Notes: generated by a model from the letters alone, not told the origin. A stretch of 64,000 nucleotides of DNA from Acidimicrobiia bacterium (GCA_012960315.1 DUBN01000078.1:62001-126000), one strand, 5' to 3'; positions 27,858 to 37,282 are shown, counted from the stretch's first letter. Translations and numbers: made by a program.

Positions 27858-29033
27858 ATGGCCGACTTTCAGCAGCGAGGGCCCATCACGACGCTGCACC
27901 GCTTAACCGAGAATGCTCAGGCCGCGGCTGCTTCTTCGCTTTCTGATCCCAACGTTGGGGACCGGGTGGCATTGCTCCTTCCATGTTTGATTACTGAGTT
28001 CGACGGCACGGCTTTGCCCGAAATGGTGAATCAAATTTCGACACTCGAATGGCTTGGCAGAGTGATTGTGGGAATTGATGGAGGAACCAAAAGTTCTTTT
28101 CTCAATGCTGAACAGTTGTTCGCCTCACTCCCACAAAAGACCACAGTCATCTGGAATGACAGCCCCGCAATGGACGCTTTCGACCGCAGGGTCGGTGTCG
28201 CTCCCGAACCCGGGAAAGGCAGCAACCTATGGCGGTGTATTGGCGCCGTCGCGGCATTTGGCGACATTGACACGATCGTCGTTCATGATGCCGACATCTC
28301 CACTTACGAATCTTCATTTGTCGCGAGACTGGCTCATCCAATTGTCGACGAACGACTTGGGTTTGACTTCGTTAAGGGTTTCTATCCACGCTTTGACGAC
28401 AGCGGCCTTAACGGGCGGGTAACCCGGTTGTTAGTGGGACCTTTGCTTGAGTCCTTGTCCTCGTCGGCGCAGGCAAATCAGCACATCTCATATCTGCAGT
28501 CGTTTAGATATCTCCTCGCCGGAGAATTTGCTACGCGTTTGCCGATAGCAACTTCATTAGCCATACCCGGACACTGGGGAGTTGATATCTCGTTGCTTGT
28601 GGCGGCACGGGCGTTGAAATGTCACATCGCGCAAACTGATCTCACCGACAATTACGACCACAAACATCAAAGTCTTTCATTGGAGCACCCCGAGTCGGGC
28701 TTGCACCGCATGGCCCGCGACATCATCAGCACAACACTTTCTCTTAGTGGAGTTACGGCTGTGGATGCACCTGAGTTCGACCGGAAAGCCAGCGAAACCC
28801 TCGCCGCCCACCGAGCTAACGCGATAAGTAATTCACTACCATTTGATGACGCCCAAGAAGAGTCCGCTGTTGCATTGTTCTGCAAACTGATTCGCGAGGA
28901 GCCTTCTCCTTTACCATCTGATCTACCCGCTTGGGATCAGCTAGAGAAGCAATTCCCGGACTGTCTCGCAGAGTTAAAATCGGCGGTGGAGAGCCAAAGC
29001 ACTGCGCCTGGGTCGAGAGAAATTTCGCCATAA
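27858..29033 (+). CDS. gpgS: Glucosyl-3-phosphoglycerate synthase (GpgS-like, GT81)
   Basis: 391 residues from ATG 27858, chosen because CAGGAGCGGC gives a ribosome site; ATG 27783 would overlap the guaB start codon. VALLLPCLITEFDG, VIVGIDGG, EPGKGSNLWRCIGA, TIVVHDADI (metal-binding D-x-D-like) and the PGHWGVDISLL segment are characteristic of glucosyl/mannosyl-3-phosphoglycerate synthases. It joins NDP-glucose and 3-phosphoglycerate on the way to glucosylglycerate, a compatible solute and nitrogen-starvation osmolyte. Its last 97 bases overlap the convergent phosphorylase gene, a physical and probably functional partnership. Confidence 0.85.
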   Translation: MADFQQRGPITTLHRLTENAQAAAASSLSDPNVGDRVALLLPCLITEFDGTALPEMVNQISTLEWLGRVIVGIDGGTKSSFLNAEQLFASLPQKTTVIWNDSPAMDAFDRRVGVAPEPGKGSNLWRCIGAVAAFGDIDTIVVHDADISTYESSFVARLAHPIVDERLGFDFVKGFYPRFDDSGLNGRVTRLLVGPLLESLSSSAQANQHISYLQSFRYLLAGEFATRLPIATSLAIPGHWGVDISLLVAARALKCHIAQTDLTDNYDHKHQSLSLEHPESGLHRMARDIISTTLSLSGVTAVDAPEFDRKASETLAAHRANAISNSLPFDDAQEESAVALFCKLIREEPSPLPSDLPAWDQLEKQFPDCLAELKSAVESQSTAPGSREISP

Positions 29034-30607
29034 AGGAGTTTTTCTGTAAGCAGATCCAGACTGGGCTCAGAAAGCAGATATCGAGTCTTTGAAAACCCAA
29101 AGTTCGCCACAACTGTGACTCGGTCGCTCCCTTCGCCTCGAACAACTCCAAACAAAGGTGACTCCAAATTCAACACGAGTTGGTTGGCATCGGGGTGAAA
29201 CGCGGAAAGACTACGTCGTATCATCAAACGACGAGCAAGTTCGTCGCGGGCTAAACGACGTGGGCCGGTAAAAACTTTTGATCGATCGGTGAGCGTACAT
29301 TTAGGTCGGTTAATTGCTCGTGCGTGTCCACTATCTTGCACACCTTCTATGTCGTTAGGTTCACCCTCAACTGCCGGTAGATAAAACGCCGGGACACCTT
29401 GAAGACTCGCCAGAACAGTGTGACCAGTGAGTAATCGATCCAACCCAAGCAGCGATGCCGGTGCCACATTGAATTCATAGGGTCGAATTCTTTCTGATGT
29501 TGTGTGGCCCGTCCAGGTTCCGTTTGCTCGCTCGGTCGCAGCTAACAACATTTCAATTTCAGAATCATTCAGTAAATCTTCGACAGGACGAACTCCGATC
29601 CCGTCGTGACTAGCTAAAAAGTTGAGGAACGTTGTGCCTTCAGGTGGCTGCTCCGACTCCCGGAGCCAAGCAGCGATCCGTTCACTTGAACCGGTTATGA
29701 GTGCATGTGTGAGGAGAGGTGCGAGAGTGAAGTTGTAGGCAAGGTGCGCCTGCGTTCCGTCGCGCAGGTAGGACAGGTTCTCTGCATGGGGCACGTTGGT
29801 CTCGGTGATCAAGAGAGCATCGGGACAACGCCACTCCAAAAGGTCGCGCAGCAGACGAACTAGCTCATGTGTTTCTTCTAAATGCACGCATGTTGTACCG
29901 AGACGTTTCTGCGCGTACGCCACCGCATCGAGCCGAATCCATCGGACGCCGGCCTCAAGTAAACGGTGCAGCGTTCTTAAGGTTTCTAAAAGAACTTCGG
30001 GTTCTGCCCAATTGACATCAACTTGGTCGGGGCTAAATGTGCACCACAGATGTTTGACACCGTTAATCGTCTCGCAGGGAACTAACAATTCTGTAGTTCG
30101 CGGTCGCACAACGGCTGAAAGGTCGGTGTCAGGCGATGCGGTCAATAAACAACAGCGGCCTGGGTCGATGTCTTTTCGAAATTCGTCGACCCAGCGGTGA
30201 GAGGCGCTTACATGGTTCAGCACAAGGTCCGCCATAATTTGATTGTTCGCCGATATCGATTCGATATTTCTCCACCCGCCGAACTCTTCAGCAACTTCGC
30301 AATGATCTATCACGGCGAATCCGTCATCAGAACTCGAAGGGAAGAATGGGAGGATGTGGATCGTGGAAAATGCATGATCCACTTCCGACAAGACACTCTT
30401 CAGTGTCGCCAGAGGAGGTTGGTCCTGATCACTAATCTGGTCTGGATATGCAATAAGCACGACATCGTTTTCAGACCAACGATCACCCCCGGTTGAAGGG
30501 GTCGGATCTCCCAACGCTGACCTGCACCGTTCGAACAGTTCGTCAACGTCAGAGTCGCTGTAGAGCAGTTGAAGTCGCCGACATATCCGCTCTTCTTGAA
30601 GCGTCAT
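28937..30607 (-). CDS. GH13_18 sucrose-phosphorylase-like enzyme, probable glucosylglycerate phosphorylase
   Basis: 556 residues. The alpha-amylase-like active site is complete: WIRLDAVAY with the nucleophile Asp, LLITETNVPH with the acid/base Glu and FLASHDGIGV with the transition-state Asp. The MADLVLNHVSASHRWVDEF region is that of sucrose phosphorylases (GH13_18). Because it is convergent with and overlaps gpgS by 97 bp, phosphorolysis of glucosylglycerate (2-O-alpha-glucosyl-D-glycerate) to glucose-1-phosphate and glycerate is the best guess; sucrose or glucosylglycerol are alternatives. Cytosolic. Confidence 0.82.
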   Translation of the reverse strand: MTLQEERICRRLQLLYSDSDVDELFERCRSALGDPTPSTGGDRWSENDVVLIAYPDQISDQDQPPLATLKSVLSEVDHAFSTIHILPFFPSSSDDGFAVIDHCEVAEEFGGWRNIESISANNQIMADLVLNHVSASHRWVDEFRKDIDPGRCCLLTASPDTDLSAVVRPRTTELLVPCETINGVKHLWCTFSPDQVDVNWAEPEVLLETLRTLHRLLEAGVRWIRLDAVAYAQKRLGTTCVHLEETHELVRLLRDLLEWRCPDALLITETNVPHAENLSYLRDGTQAHLAYNFTLAPLLTHALITGSSERIAAWLRESEQPPEGTTFLNFLASHDGIGVRPVEDLLNDSEIEMLLAATERANGTWTGHTTSERIRPYEFNVAPASLLGLDRLLTGHTVLASLQGVPAFYLPAVEGEPNDIEGVQDSGHARAINRPKCTLTDRSKVFTGPRRLARDELARRLMIRRSLSAFHPDANQLVLNLESPLFGVVRGEGSDRVTVVANFGFSKTRYLLSEPSLDLLTEKLLYGEISLDPGAVLWLSTADFNSARQSGNCFSS

Positions 30608-30629
30608 GGCACAGCCTGACGCCCGCCGC

Positions 30630-31097
30630 TCAACTTAGATTATTGATGTCGTTTAAGACCTCTTGAGCATGTTCTGAAAGATCGGGGGAGTCCTTGAAGT
30701 CATACGACTTGGCGATTAGTCCGTCGGGACTAATCAAATAGCTAACACGGCGAGGAAATCCCGCCGCTTTGTGGTCAGCTGGTCGAGCAGCTTCATAAGC
30801 GGTGCCGGCGACCCGCTCAGAATCCGCGAGCAACCGGTACGGGAAGCTGCAGTTATCTGCGAACGCCTTCTGGTCATCGACTGTGTCGAATGAGGCACCC
30901 AAAATTACAGCATTGGCTGATTCAAACTCTGGAGCTCGATCACGGAGCCCCTGTCCTTCAAGAGTTCAACCAGGCGTCGATGCTTTCGGGTACCACCACA
31001 ACAAAACCCATTGACCCGCGAAATCATCAAGCGAAACCTGCTCACCGTTCTGGTCAGGCAGAGTAAACGCGGGTGCAGAAGTTCCAACTTCGAGCAT
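30630..31097 (-). CDS. Selenocysteine-containing peroxiredoxin (Bcp/PrxQ type)
   Basis: 155 residues when TGA 30966-30968 is read as selenocysteine (residue 44). Translation runs MLEVGTSAPAFTLPDQ, WWYPKASTPG-U-TLEGQGLRDRAPEF and on without a break to the stop at 30630. In the Bcp family this position is the peroxidatic Cys of TPGC, so the Sec is at the catalytic centre. The usual resolving Cys five residues later is Gln, so a 1-Sec/other-Cys mechanism is expected. GGGAGGA precedes ATG 31097. A short ORF at 30630-30902 is only the back half of this gene. Reduces H2O2 and organic peroxides. Divergent from a copper amine oxidase. Confidence 0.92.
30926..30965 (-). promoter_or_regulatory. Candidate bacterial SECIS hairpin of the peroxiredoxin gene
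   Basis: On the mRNA, immediately after UGA, ACUCU (bases 1-5) pairs with AGAGU (36-40), and the inner GGGCUC (16-21) pairs with GAGCUC (29-34, one G-U) around the loop CGUGAUC. Size (40 nt) and start directly at the UGA resemble the classic fdhF-type SelB-binding hairpin. It codes for TLEGQGLRDRAPE at the same time. Confidence 0.65.
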
Positions 31098-31202
31098 TCG
31101 AATCCTCCCAAACGTGCACTCTGGAGACTAGAGGAATTTGCTTTGGATAACACCTAGCAACCGCGGGCTAGCTATCCCCTATCTGGCCTCTAAGGTTTCC
31201 TC

Positions 31203-33095
31203 ATGCATGCACTTTCGATGATGACCAGTAAGGAAATTGAAACCAGTGTTGCAATACTGCGCGAATCCGGCCGGATTGACGACAGCGCAACATTTCACGG
31301 TTGTTGCATCCACGAACCACCCAAAGCCGAAGTTGCCGCTTGGAACGCTGGAGATCCTATCGATCGGCGTCTAGATCTGGTGGTGCGATATGAGGGTGAG
31401 GTGTACGAGGCCACGGTGTCGGTAAGTCGCGGCGAGGTGGACCGCTGGGCGATGATCCCCGACGTAGTGCCACGGGTCGGATTCGTCGAATTGTTCAAAG
31501 TAATGGAAGCAGTCACTTCCGACCCTGGTTTCCAAACGGCACTAGCGAAACGCGGGATTTCTGACGCCTCGGCGATGCAAATTGATCCATGGCCTACAGG
31601 GGATTACCAACTCGAATTCGAGAATGGTCGACGTGTTCAACGATGCATCGCTTTTCACCGTCCCACCCCCCACGACAACGGTTACGCGTTTCCGATCGAC
31701 GGGCTCATGATCCACGTTGATGTCGACACCTTGGAGGTCCTCCATATCGAAGATTTCGATCAATGGCCACTCGCTACCGAGCGGGGAAATTACGACGTTG
31801 ACTCCGTGGTCAACGATTACGGGCCGCTCAGAGAAGACCTTCGACCGGTCGAAATTACTCAACCTGAAGGAGTGAGTTTCTCTCTCGAAGACAACGAGTT
31901 GTGCTGGCAAAAATGGCGTTTCAGAGTAGTGATGGACGACACCGAGGGCTTGGTTTTACACCAAATTACCTACAAGCAAGACGGCATCGAACGACCAATT
32001 ATTGACCGGGCCTCACTGGCAGAAATGGTCGTTCCCTACGGCGACACCAGACCGAGTCAGACCTTCAAGCACGCTCTCGACTCAGGCGAATATGGGCTCG
32101 GGATGACGGTGAACTCGCTGACACTTGGATGTGATTGTCTTGGCGAAATCGTCTATCTCGATGCAGTTCAGATGCTTGACGACGGGAGTGTTGTAGGCAC
32201 CGACAACGCGATTTGTGTTCACGAGGAAGATTTCGGGATCGGCTGGAAACACACCGACATGCTGACGGAACAAGTCGAAGTACGTCGGTCACGACGTCTG
32301 GTGGTGAGCAGTATCCACACGGTCGGTAATTACGAATACGGGTTCTTTTGGTATTTCCATCTCGACGGATCTATCAAGCTCGAAATAAAATTGACGGGCA
32401 TTCTGACCACACGTTCACATCGCGACGGTGATGACCTGACTTTCGCTCGACAGGTAGCGCCTAATGTTTCAGCTCCAATTCATCAGCATATGTTTTGTGT
32501 GCGGTTGGATATGGCTGTTGATGGAAACACCAACAACGTCGTGGAGGTCAATACAGAGGCCTTGTCTCCCGGTCCCGATAATCCTCACAACACCGCTTTC
32601 GCCGCGCGAGAAACTCTACTTACTAGTGAGAAGTCCGCTATGCGACAGACCAACTCGGCAAGCAGTCGATATTGGAGAATCGAACACTCCGAAAAGACGA
32701 ACCGGCTAGGCCGTCCAACTGCTTACCGTTTATTGCCGTCCTCAACACCCACCATGTTCGCCTCAGCGGACTCACCTCACGGCCAACGTGCCGCTTTTGC
32801 TAAAAACAATTTGTGGGTGACGCCTACCGTGCAGTCAGAAAGATACGCAGCTGGCGATTACCCGACCCAAAGAAACGCTGGTCAAGGTTTGCCCATGTAC
32901 ACGGCTGAAGATCGTCCAGTGTCTGGCACAGACATCACGGTTTGGCACAGTTTCGGACTTACCCACGACGTCCGACTTGAGGACTATCCGGTGATGCCCA
33001 CTGAGTACGTCGGATTCCTATTGGTTCCTGACGGCTTTTTCGAACGCAACCCCGCTATTGATGTTCCACCTAGCAGCACTGACCATTGCCACTAA
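31203..33095 (+). CDS. Copper amine oxidase (primary-amine oxidase)
   Basis: 630 residues. Y377 in VGN-Y-EYGFFW is the tyrosine processed to topaquinone, ALDSGEYGLGMTVNSLTLGCDCLGEIVYLDA carries the catalytic base Asp, PIHQHMF gives the H-x-H copper ligands (about residues 426-428) and THDVRLEDYPVMP the third His. No signal peptide is seen, so it is cytosolic, unlike eukaryotic relatives. The enzyme oxidises primary amines to aldehydes, releasing NH3 and H2O2. The H2O2 link to the divergently transcribed selenoperoxiredoxin is discussed in the findings. ATG 31203 is used; ATGs at codons 6-7 are possible. Confidence 0.93.
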   Translation: MHALSMMTSKEIETSVAILRESGRIDDSATFHGCCIHEPPKAEVAAWNAGDPIDRRLDLVVRYEGEVYEATVSVSRGEVDRWAMIPDVVPRVGFVELFKVMEAVTSDPGFQTALAKRGISDASAMQIDPWPTGDYQLEFENGRRVQRCIAFHRPTPHDNGYAFPIDGLMIHVDVDTLEVLHIEDFDQWPLATERGNYDVDSVVNDYGPLREDLRPVEITQPEGVSFSLEDNELCWQKWRFRVVMDDTEGLVLHQITYKQDGIERPIIDRASLAEMVVPYGDTRPSQTFKHALDSGEYGLGMTVNSLTLGCDCLGEIVYLDAVQMLDDGSVVGTDNAICVHEEDFGIGWKHTDMLTEQVEVRRSRRLVVSSIHTVGNYEYGFFWYFHLDGSIKLEIKLTGILTTRSHRDGDDLTFARQVAPNVSAPIHQHMFCVRLDMAVDGNTNNVVEVNTEALSPGPDNPHNTAFAARETLLTSEKSAMRQTNSASSRYWRIEHSEKTNRLGRPTAYRLLPSSTPTMFASADSPHGQRAAFAKNNLWVTPTVQSERYAAGDYPTQRNAGQGLPMYTAEDRPVSGTDITVWHSFGLTHDVRLEDYPVMPTEYVGFLLVPDGFFERNPAIDVPPSSTDHCH

Positions 33096-33138
33096 ACCGA
33101 GCACTTCTAACCGGCAGCTTTACTCATTACTGCCACCA

Positions 33139-34038
33139 TCACTGAGTCTGTAGGAGGGGCATTCCTTCGATCGGCCATTCGATGGCATATACATATCCCT
33201 TGTCAGATGAAGTTACGAACAAAGTTCGAAGGTCTTTTCCACCGAAACAACAGTTCGTCGGTCCAGAGTCGGGAAGCTCAATGATTTCGATCGGGCGACC
33301 ATCTTGCCCATCGAGTACGAATAGGTTGCTCGAACCATGGCCCGCCACGATGATCCGTCCAGACGCGTCGAAGCAAAATCCGTCAGGCACCGATCTTCGT
33401 CCGATCATCCCATTCGCTTTCGGCGTGCCGCTCAATATTCCCGGCTCCTCAATTCGGTAGCTCAAAAGCATTCCGGTTAAGGACTCACAAACAATCAGCA
33501 CATTCCCGTCAGCTCGGACACCTAGGCCGTTGGGAAAGGCGATGTCTGCAACAGCTCGAGTTGCCTCTCCTTCCGAGTTCACATAACACACCGGCCCCCC
33601 GGCCCTGTCCCCGCCGACAAGTCCGCTCCATACCGGATCGGTGAAGTAGTAGCCCCCATGTTCGTCGAAACAAACATCGTTGGGAGAGTTCAAAGCTATT
33701 TCGTCAATTTCTAGGAGTTCCTCAATAACTTCGCCTTCGGTGGTCACGCGCTGCATGCGACCCGGTCCACCTTCAGGTTCACCGGCCTCAGATGTTGAAG
33801 GAACATCAGATGGCCATTTCCCACCGTTATTGCAAACTAGAAGATCGCCTCTCGCGTCGAACGCTGCCCCATTCGGTCCGCCTCCGGTGTGGGCATAGGT
33901 CGAAACAGTCCCATCTTCCGCGATTTTAGAGATGCGTTGACCCGCTATCTCGGTCACATACAGCGCCCCATCTGAACCGATCGCTGGGCCCTCGGGAAAC
34001 ATAAGTCCTGTGGCTAGTCGGTCCACTTGATTCATCAT
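33139..34038 (-). CDS. SMP-30/gluconolactonase-family protein (second copy)
   Basis: 299 residues from ATG 34038, where GGAGG lies six bases upstream; the longer in-frame start at 34299 would invade the divergent SDR gene. LMFPEGPAIGSDGALYVTEI supplies the metal-site Glu, GGGPNGAAFDARGDLLVCNN and LNSPNDVCFDEHGGYYFTDPVW the Asn residues and VPDGFCFDASGRIIVAG the Asp of the propeller site. Probable lactonase or related hydrolase. Divergent from the SDR at 34123. Its substrate may be a product of the neighbouring catabolic genes, but this is not visible from sequence. Confidence 0.88.
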   Translation of the reverse strand: MMNQVDRLATGLMFPEGPAIGSDGALYVTEIAGQRISKIAEDGTVSTYAHTGGGPNGAAFDARGDLLVCNNGGKWPSDVPSTSEAGEPEGGPGRMQRVTTEGEVIEELLEIDEIALNSPNDVCFDEHGGYYFTDPVWSGLVGGDRAGGPVCYVNSEGEATRAVADIAFPNGLGVRADGNVLIVCESLTGMLLSYRIEEPGILSGTPKANGMIGRRSVPDGFCFDASGRIIVAGHGSSNLFVLDGQDGRPIEIIELPDSGPTNCCFGGKDLRTLFVTSSDKGYVYAIEWPIEGMPLLQTQ

Positions 34039-34122
34039 TAACATCCTCCACCGCTGCCCGAGAATGGACGCTACGCCATTGAATTTAATGACGCGGCCGC
34101 ATTCGCGACCGATACTGGACCT

Positions 34123-34863
34123 ATGGGTATTCGATTGAAGGGCCAAACAGCCATCATCACGGGGGGCGCACGCGGCCAAGGCGCCGCTGAGGCACGACGC
34201 TTCGCGGACGAGGGGGCGTTCGTCGTCATCGCCGACCTCCTTGATCGCGAAGGTGAAGATTTGGCGAACGAGATAGGCAGCGCAGCAATCTTTAAGCATC
34301 TCGACGTAACGAACCAGGAAGCATGGGTCGCATTAACCGAAGACGTACTGGACCAAAAAGGCAGCATCGATGTGCTGGTCAACAATGCCGGCATTTTGGT
34401 ATTTGACCGAATGACCGGGACTTCACAAGAAGAATTTGAACGAGTGATGGACGTAAATTGCACTGGAGTGTTTCTTGGGATGCAGGCAGTTTCGGAGGCG
34501 ATGAAGCAGCAGCACTCGGGATCCATAGTGAACATTTCTTCAGTTGCCGGCCTACAAGGTGTCGGATTTCAGTTCTCCTACTCGGTAAGCAAGTGGGCAG
34601 TCCGGGGTATGACCAAATCGGCCGCTCACGAGCTTGCCCGCCACAACATTCGAGTGAATTCGGTTCACCCCGGGCTGATTGATACGGCCATGCTCGAGCA
34701 GTTCACCAAAGAAGGGTTCACCGAGCCAACCGCTCACGTACCGATGGGCAGGAACGCCAGCGCAGCCGAGGTAGCTGAACTAGTGCTGTGGCTGGCGTCT
34801 AGCGAAAGCAGTTATTGCACCGGCAGCGAATTTGTGGTGGATGGCGGGCTCTCAATCACTTAA
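34123..34863 (+). CDS. SDR-family oxidoreductase, hydroxysteroid-dehydrogenase-like
   Basis: 246 residues. GGARGQGAAEARRFADEGA is the cofactor motif, in the G-A-R-G-Q-G form often seen in 3-alpha/20-beta-hydroxysteroid dehydrogenases; VNNAGI and S-x12-Y-S-V-S-K complete the active site, and HPGLIDTAM is the substrate loop. ADLLD after strand 2 favours NAD(H). It is followed by an acyl-CoA ligase gene 81 bp away. Exact substrate unknown; steroid or alcohol dehydrogenase is family inference. Confidence 0.9.
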   Translation: MGIRLKGQTAIITGGARGQGAAEARRFADEGAFVVIADLLDREGEDLANEIGSAAIFKHLDVTNQEAWVALTEDVLDQKGSIDVLVNNAGILVFDRMTGTSQEEFERVMDVNCTGVFLGMQAVSEAMKQQHSGSIVNISSVAGLQGVGFQFSYSVSKWAVRGMTKSAAHELARHNIRVNSVHPGLIDTAMLEQFTKEGFTEPTAHVPMGRNASAAEVAELVLWLASSESSYCTGSEFVVDGGLSIT

Positions 34864-34944
34864 CAAACATATTGGCCATTGGGATTGTTCTAACGTCGTT
34901 GAACGGCGAACATAGGTCCAAACAATCCAGATTGGAGGCCACGC

Positions 34945-36429
34945 GTGCGCACCATTCCTGATCCCTTGCTACGCGCCGAGGCGATACACAATTCAAAAAC
35001 CGCCTTTATTTGCGAAGGCCGAGAGCAAACATTCGGTGAGTTCGTCGATAGGTGCCGACGAGTGGGCAGTGTTCTTGATGATCTCAGAGTTGGTTCTGGA
35101 GAACGAGTGGGTCTCTTGGCCGCTAACTCCGACACTTACGCCGAGTTGTACGCCGGTATCCCTTCATCTGGACGAGTAGTGGTGCCACTAAACAGTCGGT
35201 GGGCTGAACCCGAATTGGCCTATGCATTAGAGGACGCGGACGCGACAATTTTGATTAGCGATCAGGACCCGGGCGAGTTACGTAACTCAGTCGACCAAGT
35301 GCTGAGTCTCCAAGAGTATGAGGAGCACCTTTCAACATCTGAACCTATGGAATTCGCTCAGATGAAAGAAGATGACCTAGCTGGTTTGTTTTACACCGGC
35401 GGAACTACTGGCCGAAGCAAGGGCGTGATGCTGAGCCATAGAAATCTGATTGCGAACACTTTGCATAGTCAGATCACAATTCCGCTCAATGGCGAGGACA
35501 CATATCTGGTCGTCGCCCCTATGTTCCATGCCGCTGGATCTAACTCAGTGCTCCAGTGCATCGCTTTGGGTATCTGCCAAATTGTGGTTCCCGCCTTCGA
35601 TCCAAATTTGTGCCTGGACCTCATAGAGAAACACCGATGCTCCGCTACGTTGGCTGTCCCAACCATGGTCGCAGCGTTGATAGAAGCACAGGCCTCGAAC
35701 CCTCGAGACACTTCAAGCCTCATGCTGATCGCTCACGGGGCTTCCCCAATTGCAACCGAAGTACTTCGACGCGCACACGAAGAGTTCCCAAGCGCTGAGC
35801 TATTGCACTTGTATGGCGCTACGGAAACCGCGCCTCTGGTAACCGGCCTTCGCCACGAAGAGCGTCTCATTGGCACCACTCGCGGCAAGTCGGTAGGGCA
35901 TCCATCTCTTGGTGTGTCTTTGCGGATCGACGCGGAGGCAGGTGACGCTGGAGAGGTATTGGTTAGCGGCCCCAATGTCATGCAGGGCTATTGGAACAAA
36001 CCTGATCAAACTGCTGCTGCGTTAGAGGACGGCTGGTACCGGTCTGGTGACATCGGCTACCTGGACGACGAGGGTTATTTGTATCTGGTAGATCGCGCGA
36101 AAGACATGATTATTTCCGGTGGGGAAAACGTCTACTGCTCCGAAGTAGAAGAGGTCATTTACCAGCACCCGAAGGTGCTGGAAGCCACGGTGTTTGGAAT
36201 TCCCCATGATCGGTGGGGGGAGCAGGTTCACGCGGTCGTCGTCCCACGCGACGAGAGTTTGACCGATATCGAGCTCATCGATTTTTGTCGAGCGTCACTC
36301 GGCGGGTACAAACTCCCGCGATCAGTTGCGTTTCAGTCCGAAGAACTACCAAAATCCGGTCCTGGGAAGGTTCTTAAACGTGAGCTTCGTGCACCTTTCT
36401 GGGAGGGTACAGAAAGGTCAATCAACTGA
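34945..36429 (+). CDS. Acyl-CoA ligase (AMP-forming, fatty-acid type)
   Basis: 494 residues, GTG start after TTGGAGG. YTGGTTGRSKGVMLSH is the P-loop A3 motif, LYGATETAP the A5 motif, YRSGDIGYLDDEGYLYLVDRAKDMIISGGENVY the A7-A8 hinge region and SGPGKVLKREL the A10 lysine. It activates a carboxylic acid as acyl-AMP and transfers it to CoA, feeding beta-oxidation-type genes in this region. The final 12 bases overlap the convergent B3/B4-domain gene. Confidence 0.92.
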   Translation: MRTIPDPLLRAEAIHNSKTAFICEGREQTFGEFVDRCRRVGSVLDDLRVGSGERVGLLAANSDTYAELYAGIPSSGRVVVPLNSRWAEPELAYALEDADATILISDQDPGELRNSVDQVLSLQEYEEHLSTSEPMEFAQMKEDDLAGLFYTGGTTGRSKGVMLSHRNLIANTLHSQITIPLNGEDTYLVVAPMFHAAGSNSVLQCIALGICQIVVPAFDPNLCLDLIEKHRCSATLAVPTMVAALIEAQASNPRDTSSLMLIAHGASPIATEVLRRAHEEFPSAELLHLYGATETAPLVTGLRHEERLIGTTRGKSVGHPSLGVSLRIDAEAGDAGEVLVSGPNVMQGYWNKPDQTAAALEDGWYRSGDIGYLDDEGYLYLVDRAKDMIISGGENVYCSEVEEVIYQHPKVLEATVFGIPHDRWGEQVHAVVVPRDESLTDIELIDFCRASLGGYKLPRSVAFQSEELPKSGPGKVLKRELRAPFWEGTERSIN

Positions 36430-37149
36430 CTTTTCGTCCAATATGGGCGCCGAGAGTTGTGTGATCTGAATCTCAGGTGAAAACTTTGCAACAAGATCGG
36501 CAAACAAGCGGACCGCCGCAGCGACATCTTGTGGCCCCTCCTCATGGTGGGCTTCTGCAATTACAAGCGCTCTTTGGGTTTCCGGTTGCGATGCGAAGCG
36601 CCGATCTTGTCGCCAGCACCACCGACGGGTCATCAACTCGCCATCGGCGTCGGTGAACACCACCTCTCCCACTTCTGGGTGATCGGTTTCGCTCGACCCA
36701 AGGTCGGCGAAGTGTTCATCACCACTGGCGAATCCGATTTTCGCCGGAGCTGCGAAGCGGTCAACGTCAAATATTCCCAGTGGCACTCGGCAACTGATGG
36801 AAACGAGATTGCCGAGATCCACGAGGTAACTGATGGAAGGCAAGGCTTCGCCTTTCGAAATACGTCGAAGAAGGGCTTCCAAAGAATTGCGGTACTTCGT
36901 TGGTTTTGCACCAAAAGAGCTGAAGACCCGTCGCCAAGCAACAACTGCCGGTATCTCCGCAATCGGAGTGGATTGCAGCACCGCCCGAACTTCTAACTCC
37001 GCTAACCGCATTTTGGCCGTTAGTGCCATTGGCGAGGGCTCGTTGGAGACACCTTCAATCAAAATGCACGCCCAAGACAACTGAGGGAAGCGACCGGGTA
37101 TCTCTGGGTCGTAGCCAATTATCGGTTTCATGACATCAGAACTCACCAT
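36418..37149 (-). CDS. B3/B4 tRNA-editing-domain-like protein
   Basis: 243 residues. SSFGAKPTKYRNSLEALLRRI and LPSISYLVDLGNLVSI followed by PLGIFDVDRF form the signature of the stand-alone B3/B4 domain, the editing module of phenylalanyl-tRNA synthetase beta chain. A role in clearing mischarged tRNA or modified amino acids has been suggested for free-standing members, not proved. ATG 37149 has AAGG eight bases upstream. Ends overlapping the acyl-CoA ligase by 12 bp. Confidence 0.85.
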   Translation of the reverse strand: MVSSDVMKPIIGYDPEIPGRFPQLSWACILIEGVSNEPSPMALTAKMRLAELEVRAVLQSTPIAEIPAVVAWRRVFSSFGAKPTKYRNSLEALLRRISKGEALPSISYLVDLGNLVSISCRVPLGIFDVDRFAAPAKIGFASGDEHFADLGSSETDHPEVGEVVFTDADGELMTRRWCWRQDRRFASQPETQRALVIAEAHHEEGPQDVAAAVRLFADLVAKFSPEIQITQLSAPILDEKSVD

Positions 37150-37282
37150 AATCCGAGCCTTGTCGGAGCCACGTTTTCGCTCCTAGTAGAGCGACTAAGG
37201 CGTAGCCTGCCATATCGATGACCGTAGTGTTATCAGAGGATCTTTCAACGCTTGACGAAGAACAGATGGGATCGGCATACCT

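Noticed and set aside
30905-31153. 82-codon ORF overlapping the peroxiredoxin on the same strand
   Set aside because: Different frame with no family-like sequence; the true frame (start 31097, through TGA 30966-30968) gives a complete peroxiredoxin.
33139-34299. Longer SMP-30 ORF reaching 34299
   Set aside because: The extra 87 residues overlap the divergent SDR and show no SMP-30 character; ATG 34038 has GGAGG at the right distance.
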